DNA of 64,000 nt. It comes from Lycorma delicatula. Taxonomy: Eukaryota > Arthropoda > Insecta > Hemiptera > Fulgoridae. Shown here piece by piece: positions 1-12,146 of the stretch. The translations under genes and the position numbers were made by a program. The DNA lies in assembly GCF_047948215.1 (NCBI RefSeq), contig NC_134455.1, forward strand, positions 155,540,575 through 155,604,574, read 5' to 3'. Numbering within the stretch: the first letter of the stretch is position 1; the number at the start of each line of letters is the position of its first letter. Under the pieces are notes generated by a model. It ran no database searches, was not told the DNA's origin, and saw only the letters and a program-made list of their open reading frames with translations.

Positions 1-800
1 ATGGAATAAACCTACAAGTTAAAAAATAATTACCTACAACAATGATTTGGTATCATACCATACCATACGGGGCTGGGGTTTAAAATTATCAGTTTAAAGA
101 ATTGCTAGGCAGAGATGTGACTAGAACAGCTGAAATAATCTTCCCTTTTTGTTACTGCCTGCGCACACAGAGAAAAAATTAAGAATAATTCTAGGTATGT
201 AATGATTTTTTACGTAAGACTTCGAAACACGCATATAAATTGTAAAGCTTAAACACTAAACAAATTTTTTTTATTAAATTTCATTTTATCTTACCCTACG
301 AATGCAGTGAATGATAAACTAGAAATGAATGGTTCAAAACTAAAATAATGAAGTGAAGAAAATTTATTTTATAATTTTTTAAAATAGGGAGATTTTGTAA
401 TCGTAATTTCAGCCACAGGTTGGCTAAATAAAAGCTTATTAAAAACAAAACATTGGCACTAGAAACAAAACTGCAATACAATTATTTTTATTATTATAAT
501 CTTCCTTAAATAACTACGTAAAACAAACCTTCCTAACAATAAAATACTTAAACGATAATATTTTAAACCGAAAAAAAAGACGGGAAAATTGTGGAAGAAA
601 TAATAAAAGCAGTTTCAAAATGTTATACAGAGGAAAATGAAGACTATGAAATATTTGATAGTAACTTAGAATATATTTAATAATAATATACTCGTAATTA
701 AATAACAATGTAGTAAGATTTACTAATTACTAACAAAATACTGCAGTGAAGATACTTCGTAGTTTGCAGGGGATGATAGTCTACAATATAAAATAAACAA
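1..800. other. AT-rich sequence, no gene seen
   Basis: Very AT-rich DNA. The short open frames near 296-708 on the minus strand are dominated by F, L, Y, N and K codons, as expected by chance. Nothing is recognisable here. Confidence 0.6.
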
Positions 801-1810
801 AATCTGATGAGGACAGTACATGACTTCCTTGTACGTCTATAAAATTACGTATACACATTTTTGCTGCACTTCATTTAACCTTATTTCATTTGAAAGTAAG
901 ATACGATCCTCCAATTCTTTAATAAAGTGGACAGTTACACAATCGCATTGCGGTGGACACCACATTGCATCACATATTTTTATGGTGTCCAAATCAACAG
1001 TTTATATATTAGTTTTGTTTCGCTCAAGCAGTTATGTGGTGTAACTGAGAACATGTCGGATCCGTAACCATGGACACGTCGGTTCGACTCCGACTTCAAA
1101 TACATACATTTTTTTAAACTATTTTTTAATTTAAATATATTGTTTTATTAATAATTAACCTCTGTAAAAATGTTTGAATTAAAATGAAAAGTACACAAAA
1201 TTTTATTTCACTAATAACACCTGATTTTTTTTCCATATTTTTTTATTGTTATTGAAGAATTATTATTAATTGTATTTTTTTTTTACTATCAGAGGTTAAT
1301 AATTAATTAATCAGTATATTTAAATTAAAAGAAAATAATTTAAAAAAAACATATTTATATGAAATCGGATTTGAATCGATGTGCCTTCTCCTTGTAAGAT
1401 CAAAATACTTCATTAATTAAAATTTAAATCGGCTATAACTTTGGAACCGAAGTAAATAAGTACCACCTATGATGTATCGTTGAAGAGCTCTCAATGAGGA
1501 CTTATTACTGCAGTTAAGAAAAAATCCAATTTTCTTGAATTCTGGGCTTTTTGGACACTTTTGGTTCAGTCGAATCAAAAGGGGGGAGAGGTGCACAACT
1601 AGATGGATTTAAAACTGTTGTAACAACAGTCCTAAATCCAAAATTTCAACATCGTACGGCTAATCGTTTTTGAGTTATACATTCGTACAGACGTCACGCC
1701 GAAACTAGTCAAAATGGATTCAGGAATGGTCAAAATGGATATTTCCGTTGAAATCTGAAAACCGAAATTTTTACGATTACAATAATTCCATTACTTTGTA
1801 CAAGGAAGTA
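801..1810 (+). repeat. Dispersed inverted-ended repeat, copy 1
   Basis: First of three related copies (others at 16119-16930 and 50971-51588). The left end has AATCTGATG followed by ACTTCCTTGTAC at 823-834, and the right end has the exact complement GTACAAGGAAGT at 1798-1809. A core shared by all copies includes ACATCCTACGGCTAATCG-like sequence, then GCCGAAACTAGTCAAAATGG near 1700. No transposase frame is visible, so it is probably a non-autonomous DNA transposon. Unlike the other copies it carries about 310 extra bp (roughly 861-1170), including a tRNA-like segment. An inverted pair, ATTAATAATTAACCTCTG near 1148 and CAGAGGTTAATAATTAAT near 1290, lies inside. Confidence 0.75.
1035..1102 (+). 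pseudogene. tRNA-like segment inside repeat copy 1
   Basis: A clear T-arm is present: GTCGG, TTCGACT, CCGAC, which includes a B-box-like GGTTCGACTCC. Upstream, GTGGTGTAACTGAGAACA loosely resembles a D-arm and A box. The acceptor ends do not pair convincingly, so this is more likely a tRNA pseudogene or SINE head than a working tRNA gene. Confidence 0.4.
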
Positions 1811-2689
1811 ATAATTATAAGATTTTTAACCTTTATATTTTGCAAATGCATCCCAAATCCTGGAATACAAGCGCCCGTCTCAAATAACGTAGATCGTGAA
1901 GTTATTTATTTTACGAGCAAAGAGCTACAGGAGAAATGGAAACATTTCCATCCGAACTTCTGTGTTCGGTACCTGAACTCAACAAAAACTGTGATCGGGC
2001 AAGAACGAAAATTTGTAAAAAGTTACATTTTACCTTGCTTAAATGGATTCTTACAAATTTAACCACAGTGATAAAAACAATATACTTAACGTCCTAAAAT
2101 ATTTTTTTTAAAATTATTCTCGTTCCATGGTTTTCCATAATAATTTTTAAATACACCGTCTATAGAACTATCAGAATTTACGGAATGAAAATCTAACCTT
2201 CTTTTCCATATTTTCGCATACAATAGGAGTGTCAGGTTACATACATAACGAAATTATACACCTCTTTTATTACTAATTTTAAGTTCAGAAAGCTCACTTC
2301 AGATGAGTGAGAATGGACTGCTAAACCAGAGCGCAGAGGCGCACAAGTGATAGCAAATCAAAAACAAGCTGCACGCATGCACGTGAGCGCACTGTATGGA
2401 AAATGTGTTTGTTTGTCTTTATTATCTACTTCAATGATTTTTTTTTCATATCAATTATTTTTTTATTTACCTAATTTTATTTTAATTTTTTTGCATTTTA
2501 TTTATTATTTTTAATACATTAATATTTTATTTTATCAACAAAAAAAAAAGCTGGAGGAAAAGGTAAGGCTTTTTTCTTAATTTAGCGGCACAAATAGACC
2601 AACAACACCAATCGCAACTGTCTTGTAAGTAAAATTAGTTAACACTATCGTCACTGCTTTTGCTATCATAATTCGCTATAATAACCCTT

Positions 2690-2890
2690 TCGGTTTGTAT
2701 ATCGGCAATTCTCTTTTTTCTCAGTCACATAATAATTCTGATCTATTTTTAAGGTGTATTCGCAACAGTGCTTCCAACATTCAAGCGACAGTTGGAAAAA
2801 TATTTCCTGAGTCACTTCTCTTGTTACAATTTGCCAACACAGTTTTTTTCTTATTGTTTACGTTGATACAATTTGTTCAAGTAGTGAAAT
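2690..2890 (-). pseudogene. Possible C-terminal scrap of a Tc1/IS630-type transposase
   Basis: The minus-strand translation contains LSLECWKHCCEYTLKIDQNY. This resembles the tail of the transposase family represented at 3600-4345, where a W..C..H...IE-type motif follows the catalytic domain. It has the same orientation and lies downstream of that relic, so it may be the rest of the same gene, separated by later insertions including the SINE tail at 2924. There is no start and no complete domain. Recognition rests on one short stretch. Confidence 0.4.
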
Positions 2891-2923
2891 AACACCCCCT
2901 TACAGCCCAGTGGGATGAAGATG

Positions 2924-3012
2924 TTACATGACATGTAAATAGTAGTCTTCTACAGACTGACTCAGATCGACCATTCCTTAGACATGTGGTTAATTGAACT
3001 CCAACCACCAAA
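2924..3012 (-). mobile_element. SINE 3' half, reversed
   Basis: Read on the minus strand, this matches the 3' part of the SINE at 39254-39512: TTGGTGGTTGGAGTTCAATT, then a GGAATGGTCGA-like stretch, then CATTTAC-like sequence. Only the tail half is present. It lies between two transposase scraps of the same orientation, consistent with insertion into that older element. Confidence 0.6.
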
Positions 3013-3599
3013 GTACAATGGGGGCCAACATATTTTCTTCCGCAATCTAACTTATTATTTTCGTCCGGACCACCATGAATTCCGTGAATTCAGGGTGGTA
3101 CGGTAGCAATCTTAATAGGTTATGACCGTAATCATCCACTAATTTGTGTAAGTGGTACTCATCTTCAAGAGACTTATTTTCATTAATTCTTTGGATAGTG
3201 GTTTTATTGTAGCCATTATTAGAGATATCAGTTCAACTATAACGTTTTATTACTAACGATAACGTCGAGTGAATGTACGATTCGTGTGAAAAACTAACCG
3301 GTATTTCTTTCAGATTTTAAATTTTCAGCGGCTGAAAATAATTTACTTGTTTGAAAAATATATCTTTTTTTATAAAAATTCTTCAACTATTTCAATCTTT
3401 TCATCTAGCATCCGCAACCCTCAGAATTTTCTCAAAATTTCACGCGTGAAATTTAGCTGCAGACTCGAGTTTTCTGTTTTTAAAACCGCTAGTAGCTTCT
3501 TTACGGCAATTTTTAAGCCGTAGTAAGAACTGTACACAATATTTCTTCAAGCACATCTTTAAAAGTTGTCCGGATTATTTTTCTTTATATCTTTGAAAG

Positions 3600-4345
3600 T
3601 TTTACTTGTTGAAAGTTGTCCTGTTCATTTCAGGCTACTTATCGGCCGATACCTCAGCAATACCGTTTTCAAGTAAATATGGATTATATGGATTTATGGA
3701 TTTACATCCACTAATTTATAAGTTTTGTTATTTCAAGCTAACAAATACTATTTTTACTTCACTCCACACTAGTTCTATTGGATTCAGTTTTCAATGGTAT
3801 GAGTGATGGTAGCCGTAATACTGTATGTCAATTTGCTTCAGCCATATCGTCGATTACATATTTGTTAAATTAATTCTTTTTTTTTAAACTTCTTGTAGAA
3901 ATTCAACCTTTAAAAACGTAATATCAATGGAATTTTTTTTTCTCTCAGCCACGATACTATATCCGCTTTTAGCCACGATGTATTCGAGATTTTTTTTAAT
4001 TTTTCACTACGTATGGTACATTATCCATAACAATAACACTATTCGGCAGAATTACTTTCATAATCGTAATAGACCAGTTTTTAAAAAATTACCGTTCATA
4101 TCTTTCTGATAATCATCCTTTTTATTGGATTCGAAAACTAATAATGCACAGTTAACAAATCCATCTTTATTCCCTAGATGACCTACAAGCAACCGTTTTA
4201 CTTTGTTACTTTCCGATTTCATACCGCTTTTCATACCTGTATTTAACAAGACAGAAAAGCCTGTTTAGATGTCTTACCGGAAGTGTTACAACAAACCTCA
4301 TTGGCTGAATGACCTTCGTTCACCCAAGTTTCATCCATTTAAAAA
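3600..4345 (-). pseudogene. Tc1/IS630-type transposase relic (DDE_3 class)
   Basis: A DNA transposase would cut and paste its own element by DDE/D chemistry; this copy is dead. In order on the minus strand: a DETWVNEGHSA motif near 4320 (first catalytic Asp), the stretch RLLVGHLGNKDGFVNCALLV near 4190-4140, a DMNG motif, then NSVIVMDN near 4030 (second Asp), and LNPIELVWSEVK near 3785-3750 (catalytic Glu). This order and the LNPIE motif are typical of an insect Tc1/IS630 subgroup. The reading frame changes several times and contains stops. The N-terminal DNA-binding region was not recognised. Confidence 0.8.
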
Positions 4346-5162
4346 AGTTTTTTCCCGTTTTTCTAAACTCTTTAATCTGTTTAAAATATTACCTTCGCCA
4401 TAAAGAATTTATTTTTAAAATATTTGAAAAAGGACTCGTATCAGAAAAAGAGTAATGAATAAAAAAAATTAACTTATTTAACACTTTGCGGCAGAATCAC
4501 AATACAAAGTAGATCTAAAAGCAATATAGAATGAAAAGGGAAAAGTGAACTTTAAAATACCCCCAACTTAGTATTAAAATTCAAGACAACCACAAACCGT
4601 CGGTATGGATGCGAAAACAACTGAAAGTTTTAGTAAAGTTTGTACGCGTTAGCAGTCGGGTCGGTTTGTTATGTGAAATGGGTCGGTTAGCTGGGTAACA
4701 GACATCTGTTGCAGACCGGATGTCGTATTATTCACACTTGTTCCCGCTAAATTCAGCCTGTTAAAAAGGCTAATAGGATGTAAATAATCAGTTGTGAATT
4801 CACAATGCGTCACCGTATGTCATGTCAAAAAATTACTAAGAGTTTTATTTAAGGGGAAACGGTCATTACTAAATTGTTTCATCCACATTACGAATATAAA
4901 AAATATCATGTTAATAAATTTAAAAGTGAACATTTCAGCTACCTGCTTGGTAAAAAATATTATTTATATTTACGTATAGTATTAGCAATGGAAGGCCAAA
5001 AAATAAAATATAACACATAATATTTGTTTTCTCCTAGTATAATTTCCTTTGTATCTAAGTGAGAGACTGTTTTTCTGTACATTTTATTTTGTCATTTTTT
5101 TCGTTTATACGTCTTCCATTATTATACGAGTATTGCGGATTTGTTTTTTTTAATTACGGTTT

Positions 5163-5183
5163 TCTCTCTCTCTCTCTCTCTCC

Positions 5184-5218
<35 letters not shown>
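5163..5218. repeat. (TC)n then (TA)n microsatellite
   Basis: A TC run at 5163-5182 passes into a TA run that ends exactly where the Tigger-like left end begins. The TA immediately before that end may be its target duplication. Confidence 0.9.
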
Positions 5219-5221
<3 letters not shown>

Positions 5222-7014
5222 TATTGTTAATAGTGACATGGGATATAATGACCAAAAACTTGTCTCTTGGTTGGTTTGGTACGCTGTTAATACATAAATA
5301 CAGAATGCATATTGTTTATAATTACATCGGTTGTAGTGAGATATCGGTTATTATGACTTATTTTTTCTACAATGCAACATTTTATCGATTATAATGACGA
5401 ACGGAATTGACTCGTCAGTAACGCAGTATACCAATATTGTTACTACAGATATATTTTGACGGTTAAAATGAGTCAAGTTTTCCTTTTTACCAGCATATGT
5501 ACTGTAGTTCTTGTTTTTCTTATCTATTCTTGTACAAGATTATTGTAAACTGAAACAGCCACATTTAGTTGTTATTAATGCAAGTGGGCGTATCATATCG
5601 TGCGGATACAGTATTTTATTTTACGTATCCCGTGTAATTCAGTTAATAGTGATTTAATTATGACTTCGCAAAAACATTCACGATAGAGGAAAAGGCGAAC
5701 ATTATCTGGCGCTTAGAGAATGGTGAAACTAATAAGGATATTGTCCAAGAATTAGGCAAAGGTCATTTGACAATATCGGTGACATGGAGAACCGTGAAAA
5801 AATTAAATTTTAAGAAATCAAAAAAATTACGGCCTAGTCAGTATAATGATGTAGACCAAGCGCTGGGATAACCCTAGCCCTCGCTAGTTTATCCCTATTA
5901 GCGGCACTATACTGCAAACTAAGGCGAACGATTTTTCTGAAAAACTCGGTAACCCACGTGAAATAATTTCAGCTGGGATACAACGGTTCCGTCAGTCGCG
6001 ATATTGTGTCGGGGAAAATATGCAGCGAGGCCGCAGCAGCTCCTATCGGTGTGTCATAAACATGGCTAGAAACCATTTGGCCAAAATTAGAAAAGGGCTT
6101 ATTAAATGTGTTCGGGGGGAACATTATCAAAAGAAAGACTAACAGTACTAATTGCTACAAATATGACTAGAACTGATAAAAAAAACTTCTGGTTATAGGA
6201 AAAAGTGCTAAACCCCGATATTTTAAAAATTTGAAATCGCTTCTTGTTATGTACGAACGTAACAAGAAAGCTCGGATTTCAAGTGATATATTTACGTCTT
6301 GGTGACTAAAATGGGACTGTGAGTTAAAGATTGAAAATGACAAAATACTGTTGCTGATTGACAACTGTCCGGCTCATCCACACGTTGAAAATCTTTCGTG
6401 TATAAAGTTAGTATTCTTACCACCGAAAACAACAGCAGTCTTACAATCGTTAGATCAAAGCGTGATTAAGTCGGTAAAAGTCCAGCACAAAAAACACCTA
6501 ATTTTACAGAAGGTACAGGATTTAGATAAAAAACAGGAAACACAAATAACTATTCTGAATGCTATAATTATGTTAGAAAGATCATGGAATCAGGTTTTTC
6601 CGCTGATTATAAAAAGTTGCTTTCGACATGCAGGATTTTTACTACAGGCTGACGTCGCACACGAAGTTAAAAGTTACTGACGTCGCACACAAAGATAAAT
6701 TTTTTGTGGAATGGGGCAACAGTCTGCAAAAACAATCGTCAAATTCATTGTTTGAAGATTATCAAGAGACTAACAAAGATTTAGAAACGCACGAAACTGT
6801 AACAGATGATGATGATTATGTAGTGCCTTTACTATCAGAAATAGACGGGGACGTAGGTAATAACAACAAAGGTAATGATGAACACATCAACCCGCCAAAT
6901 CTTCCAGAAGTTTTAGCGGCAATGAAATCAGTTTTCCGGTTTCTCGGATTTACAGAGATTGCTAATGAAGAAACAAAGAGTATTGGTTTTGATTTGCTGC
7001 ATTTGATGCATTAA
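5219..7014 (+). mobile_element. pogo/Tigger-type DNA transposon, 3' end not found
   Basis: The left end is probably CAGTATTGTTAATAGTGACA at 5219, preceded by TA. It is followed by the kind of repeated TTATAATGACC/TTATAATGACG short motifs seen in pogo-superfamily termini. The transposase relic follows at 5664-7014. No matching inverted end was found between 7014 and 7400, so the right end is truncated or too diverged to see. Confidence 0.7.
5664..7014 (+). pseudogene. Tigger-like transposase relic
   Basis: The decayed transposase starts with a CENP-B-type helix-turn-helix: FTIEEKANIIWRLENGETNK near 5670. It continues through PISGTILQTKANDF near 5900, ERLTVLIATNM near 6130, LLVIGKSAKPRYFKN near 6190 and LLIDNCPAHP at about 6351-6380 (a catalytic Asp). 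Next comes LPPKTTAVLQSLDQSVIKS near 6420, typical of the Tigger DDE domain. The last stretch to the stop at 7014 is the acidic C-terminal region. Multiple frameshifts and stops break the 5' two thirds; only 6351-6680 and 6628-7014 remain open. It is related to the jerky/tigger family, but nothing suggests domestication. Confidence 0.88.
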
Positions 7015-7422
7015 ATAAAAAGATAGTTTTTCGATTTTTTTTGTTGAAAGGGTGAAGTTTTGGAGTAATTTTTTTTTAAATGGTAAGATAAGCGTGCACA
7101 CAAGTAAATATAAAGTATAGACACGCTAACACACCTACGTACGAATATTACACTCCTTTTTTGGGGATCCCTGGGTCATGAAAGTCTAGAAATGGAAAAA
7201 ACTAACACCACATTTTTTGACTTTAGAGCATAGCTTTACAGCTATAAAGTCAGGACAGTAAAAACTGAAAATAGTAATTAAGGTAAATAAGTAAATATTT
7301 CAATAAAACAATAATAAGCCCCAGATCTCATAGATTTTCGAAGTAGAACAACTTTTAAAGGTACGCTAATCACGTTTATACATTTCATACAATCATAAAT
7401 TATCATGTTACTTATGCAAATA

Positions 7423-7640
7423 TAACCCATCGTGTTGGTCTAGTGGTAAAATTGTCGTCACAAATAAGCTGTTTAAAAGCTAATTTTCGAAATCAAAGGT
7501 TCGAAGGTTCAAATCTTAGTAAAAAAATTATACAGATTTGAATACTAAACATGGTATTTTGGTGGTTGGGGTTCAGATAATAACAAAGCTAAGGAACGGT
7601 GAGTTTGAGTTTGTACAAAATTAGGTTTATTTACTTGTCA
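7423..7640 (+). mobile_element. tRNA-derived SINE, diverged copy
   Basis: An A-box-like TGGTCTAGTGGTAAAATTG lies near 7436, a B-box-like GGTTCAAATCT near 7506, then TTTGAATACTAAAC and TTGGTGGTTGGGGTTCAGAT. The order matches the better copy at 39254-39512. It is diverged and has a short duplication (GGTTCGAAGGTTC) around the B box. The SINE would use LINE machinery in trans. It has no coding capacity. Confidence 0.7.
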
Positions 7641-8574
7641 TACTTATTGAGAGCAAAAGGCTAATTGTTCACTAAGCTGAACAGATGGCAACGTTCTCCT
7701 TAGGAATAGAAAGTAAATAATTTATTCTAATTTAATGAATTCAAACCGTAGTAATTAAAAAAACACACATCCACAAGTTAATAACTAATACATCAAGCTA
7801 CATTACATCAGCTTTATGTAATGTAAGAAAGATCGAAATGGTTCTCCTACCACACAAATTTTAGGCTGAAATATTTCACAGTGATGTTACACATATTAAA
7901 ACGCTTTCTTTAAAGAATATCTTGATAGCATATTACAAAATTCCAATTTTACGCAGAAATAGTTGAAAATAAATACTCCACCAGTTTTTAAATATGCTAA
8001 ATTTACCCTAGAATTAAAAGATTAGAAAGGAGACTGGAAAACGAAAGAACCATTAGCATTACTTTTAAGTAAAATATTACTTTTAAAAATGATAAAAGAT
8101 AATTACAATTTAATTATTAATATACTTTACTTTTCTTTATATGGACAATCGGCCATTCAATAGAGAAATATGTTTTCAGAACTCTACAGTTTTATGTACT
8201 CTACAGTTGTAACATTACAGTTATTACCAATTACATACAGTTTGATTATAAATGAAAAGAAGATATTGTAGAGGATATAAATGAGACGTAGGTTTTCCTG
8301 CCATCATTCTCTTAGCAGATTTAATAAATTTTCTCTACTTCATAATATCTGTTTTAATTCTAATCTCAAAAACATGCTACGCCGTATGTCATCAACTTTG
8401 TCTTCCCTTAATTTTACCCAGTACAATTTCTTCCATTATAAATTATATTTAAATTAAGTACCAGTCAGATAGTTCTCATAAGATTTTGCAATCAGTTACT
8501 TTTTTCTCATATTATTATAGTAGTTTCAACACTGTACCATATTATTATAAGAATTCAACTTAACGCTATATTTG

Positions 8575-8578
<4 letters not shown>

Positions 8579-8612
<34 letters not shown>
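8579..8612. repeat. (TA)n microsatellite
   Basis: Uninterrupted TA dinucleotide tract. Confidence 0.95.
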
Positions 8613-8616
<4 letters not shown>

Positions 8617-8971
8617 ACGTTTCATAATCGTAATGAATCACAGTAAAATGTATTTTTTAAATTCTTTTTACTACTTAAAAAAAGTCTGACGATTAATTAC
8701 CTGAAATAATTTTAGAGATTTTCTAAATAATTAAAGTTTGATCAAGTGAAAATAGTCCATTTTAACTAAACCTTATGACATCATCTGCTTGTTTGTGACA
8801 TAAGTACCATCAAACGCATTCCCCGATTTTTATGAAATTTAGTCTAAGATTCCTGGGCATTAGGTGGAATGAAGTGCGTGATACGATTTTTTTTAATTTT
8901 CTGTTTCAAAAAGGTAGCTGTTATTTTTCTTATAACTAAAAAAAAAATTTTCTTTCTGTTAACAAAAAAAA

Positions 8972-9032
8972 TTTTGTTTTGTTTTGGTTAATTGTTTTGT
9001 TTTGGTTAATTTTGTTTAGTTTTGGTTAATTG
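8972..9032. repeat. Short tandem repeat
   Basis: Three imperfect units built around TTTTGTTTTGGTTAATT in direct orientation. Confidence 0.7.
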
Positions 9033-9158
9033 GGCGATATATTACGTATTTAAAAAATGAAATACATTATAGATTATATTAATAAATTACATGCTACTAA
9101 ATACGTAAGATTTTTTTCAAGTCAATTCTGCAAAATCAGTCGTAATGTGTATAAAGAC

Positions 9159-9161
<3 letters not shown>

Positions 9162-9196
<35 letters not shown>
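9162..9196. repeat. (TA)n microsatellite
   Basis: Uninterrupted TA dinucleotide tract. Confidence 0.95.
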
Positions 9197-9200
<4 letters not shown>

Positions 9201-9979
9201 AAGATATTCATAATAAAGTTCATTTCTATACTCAGTAATTCAGAGAATATATAATATAATTAACAGAAGAATTTGAAGTAATTTGTAACAAACTTGCTGG
9301 ATTGGAAATGAATTTTAAAGGTTGATTAAAATAACACGTTATTGAAAATTAGGTTAAAAACAAAAATTTACAGGAATCATATTTCTTACAAGTCTGAAAC
9401 GGAAAAAATATAAGAATTCCAAAATTTCAGTTATTCGGTAAATACTGTTACGTATACCGGATATCACTAAGGAATTCCAATAAATATAATTCATTTTTAC
9501 TCATCCTACATGACACTTTACGACAAATAAATCTAAATAAATAAAAGAAAATATGATTAAATTTGATATGTCAACGAGGAACGAAAGCTAAGCAAATTTC
9601 TAAATGTAAGAAGGGTAGAAATCTAAACGGGGAATTGTTTGTACTAAGAACAAGAGGGAATGATTCGACCACCACCGAACTGTCAAACACAGTCAGCGTA
9701 AGCAAAACTTAAGACTAGTAAATTCAGAGTACGTACTAGGGAAAACTTCACTAACCCTAACAAACGTTTTAGTCTCGCTCTTACTCAAGTGGAATAGGAT
9801 ATATAAGAACATACTGATTTTACAGATTTTATTCCCTACTCTTCACATCAAACTAACAGAAAGAAAATATTAGGAAATAAGTCATTCTCAACGCATGTTT
9901 TGATATGATTATTTAACCAAAACATCCATTCAAATAAACTAATCCAATTACGGTACCTAATACAAACAAGAAAGTTTGT

Positions 9980-10006
9980 TTATATATATATATATATATA
10001 TATATA
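9980..10006. repeat. (TA)n microsatellite
   Basis: TA dinucleotide tract. Confidence 0.9.
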
Positions 10007-11705
10007 GATACATTAGGATATACAAAAACAAAATGATTGATTTTTAGAACGAACCAAACCTGAAGGTATTTATGGTTATCATTCTTCATTGAACGAGCGA
10101 AACAAGTCATAAATGGAAGGTTGTTTACAGATTTTTATGAAATTTTATGTAACTTTCTTGCTGTTAGAAACAACGACGTATATGACAGCGATTTTAATCA
10201 ATTATTTGTTTCAAAAAGGAATTTGAAATATTTATTAGAGTAGAAGAACATAATAAAAATAATCCCTCATAAAAATGTTCATATAAGATTTTCTCACTTT
10301 ACGTTTTACTCCATATTTATTGTAATGTTCCGTTGGCCTCTGATCAACTTAATTTCTGGTCGGAGACTTATTTCTTGATGTCCCGTAAAGCTTCATGACT
10401 CTTCGTCCGTTCGGCTCCTGATTTATAACATTCGATTCCTTATTTCGTAATGTCGGTGCATCTGGAAATAGTGGCCATAATATTGTTTATATAGTAAGAA
10501 TTCTTTGTTTTTTTTTTGGCTAGATTTTCTAATATCGATTTCAATCGACAATTCTAATCTGTGTTTACGTTTTAACTTGTTTAATTACATTTTATTGTAG
10601 AATTTAATTTTACTTCTATTTTTTCTTTTATTCTATTTGTTAAGATGAAAAATTCCTTTACAAATTTCTTAAACCATTCAAATCGGAAGAATATAGAAAA
10701 ATTATTTTTATTTTTAACACTCAAAAAATTAATACAAGATAAAAACCAGATTTCGGATTTACTTTAGAGTAAAATTAGTCATGTATACACTTAGGATTTT
10801 TTCCTTTGTATTATGTACATCATCCATCCTATCTTTCTACCTACAACGTAATTCTCTTAATGTGCCTTCCAGTATATCTTATTTAAAGATCTAGTTCATA
10901 TATGATACATGATGCAACTAGAAATCGAAATTCAAAGTTTGACAAGATATTAAACGATAAGTCCCTCAACCGCAAGGAAGGGAAGGCGACCTAACATACG
11001 ATTTACAAGTCACTTCGAAAATCCTATAGCCATTCTCAAGAATAACAAGAATCACATCCCGGGATTACTTGGGAAATTGAAAAGTGAACTTGTTTCCCGT
11101 TGTCTTCTCCAATGTGGCGAATATACTACTGCATATCAGCATGTCAATCTCATCGAAAGTTTTTTTTATTATTTAACGGTTATCCCAGACGCAGCACTCA
11201 CACTCCTAATCACTACAGGACTGGTTACATACAGGGAATGCTCACAGAAAAGTAACTATCATAATACTGTTTTTATCTTAAGATTCATAAAATTCCTAGA
11301 AGCTATAATACTGGACAGGTAATTTAAAGCAAAAAAAATGTATTCCTTCTGGAAGTCTCAACTCACTAGGGTATATTGAGAGGATATAAATTAAATTCAA
11401 ATTATGTATCATAGAATCTGAATTTATAAATATTTTGTTATTAAACCGAAGATATATTGGACCAATATAGAAATTTTTATTTGTTCCTTACGTTATCACA
11501 AAAGTGATTTTAATGAAACTTGCCAAACAGATCAAATTCCTATTTTAAATCGAAGATAAATCAAAAAAATTTAAGATAGCTTAAATATTTTTACTCATAT
11601 CTAAATTTGGTTTTGTTAAGCGAAAAACTGTGAACTGCTGGTATTTAACAGCAAATAAGTTGAGATTTTCAAAATGATTTTCTGCTTAAAAACAATAACA
11701 GAAAA

Positions 11706-12146
11706 TTTTTGGATGACTTGGCGACAGCTGTGAGGGTACACACAAGTGCAGTAGTTGTGCTTGGGGAGTTTAATGCTAAGAGCCCGGAGTTAGGGGGAAG
11801 GACCCTAAATGAGTGTGGGCAGCTCCTGTCGGAGTTGATAGCGTCGTTGAGTAAGGTGTGCCTCAATGAGTTGGAGGTGCCTACCTGTTCAAGAGGATCA
11901 ACGGAATCCGTCCTCGACCTGATGTTCGTTACGGACATGATGGCGGGCGCTGGGCGATGGCGGGTTCTAGAGGAGATTCTCAGCAACCACCGACGTATTG
12001 AGGTGGTAGTTGGGCATAGAGAGATACGTCAAGAAAGACGAGCTGGGCAATGGATGTTTGGGCTCTCGGATATTCAGCGGGTTACAGACGGCGTTTATAG
12101 AGTTATTGGCGCAGGCAAGGCAAGAGAACAGGGAGGAGGAGGTTGA
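11706..12146 (+). pseudogene. LINE endonuclease (APE type), C-terminal half
   Basis: The C-terminal half of an apurinic-like endonuclease that would nick the target DNA. Visible motifs are VVVLGEFNAKSPELGG (the Asp-Asn-Ala strand, with D replaced by E in GEFNAK), then a CSRGSTESVLDLMF segment (the usual RGS..S.IDL motif), and W..LEE..SNHR near the end (the usual SDHR, with D replaced by N). These two substitutions would be expected to kill catalysis. The N-terminal half with the first catalytic residues is absent. Confidence 0.8.

Larger units (their letters stand above)
7641..11690. other. AT-rich sequence with simple repeats
   Basis: No gene recognised. It contains (TA)n at 8579-8612, 9162-9196 and 9980-10006, and a short tandem region at 8972-9032 built from GTTTTGTTTTGGTTAATT-like units. 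A slightly GC-richer patch at 10325-10465 gave no recognisable translation. The open frames around the TA tracts are artefacts (YIYIYI runs). Confidence 0.6.

Noticed and set aside
1748..2062. 104-codon plus-strand open frame overlapping the repeat end
   Set aside because: It starts inside the inverted-ended repeat and shows no known motif; probably chance.
3069..3100. 14-bp hairpin ACCACCATGAATTC with one mismatch
   Set aside because: Short and single, next to a SINE fragment; not enough to call a feature.
7423..7520. Functional tRNA gene
   Set aside because: A- and B-box-like sequences are present, but there is no cloverleaf with a paired acceptor stem, and the body matches the SINE at 39.3 kb.
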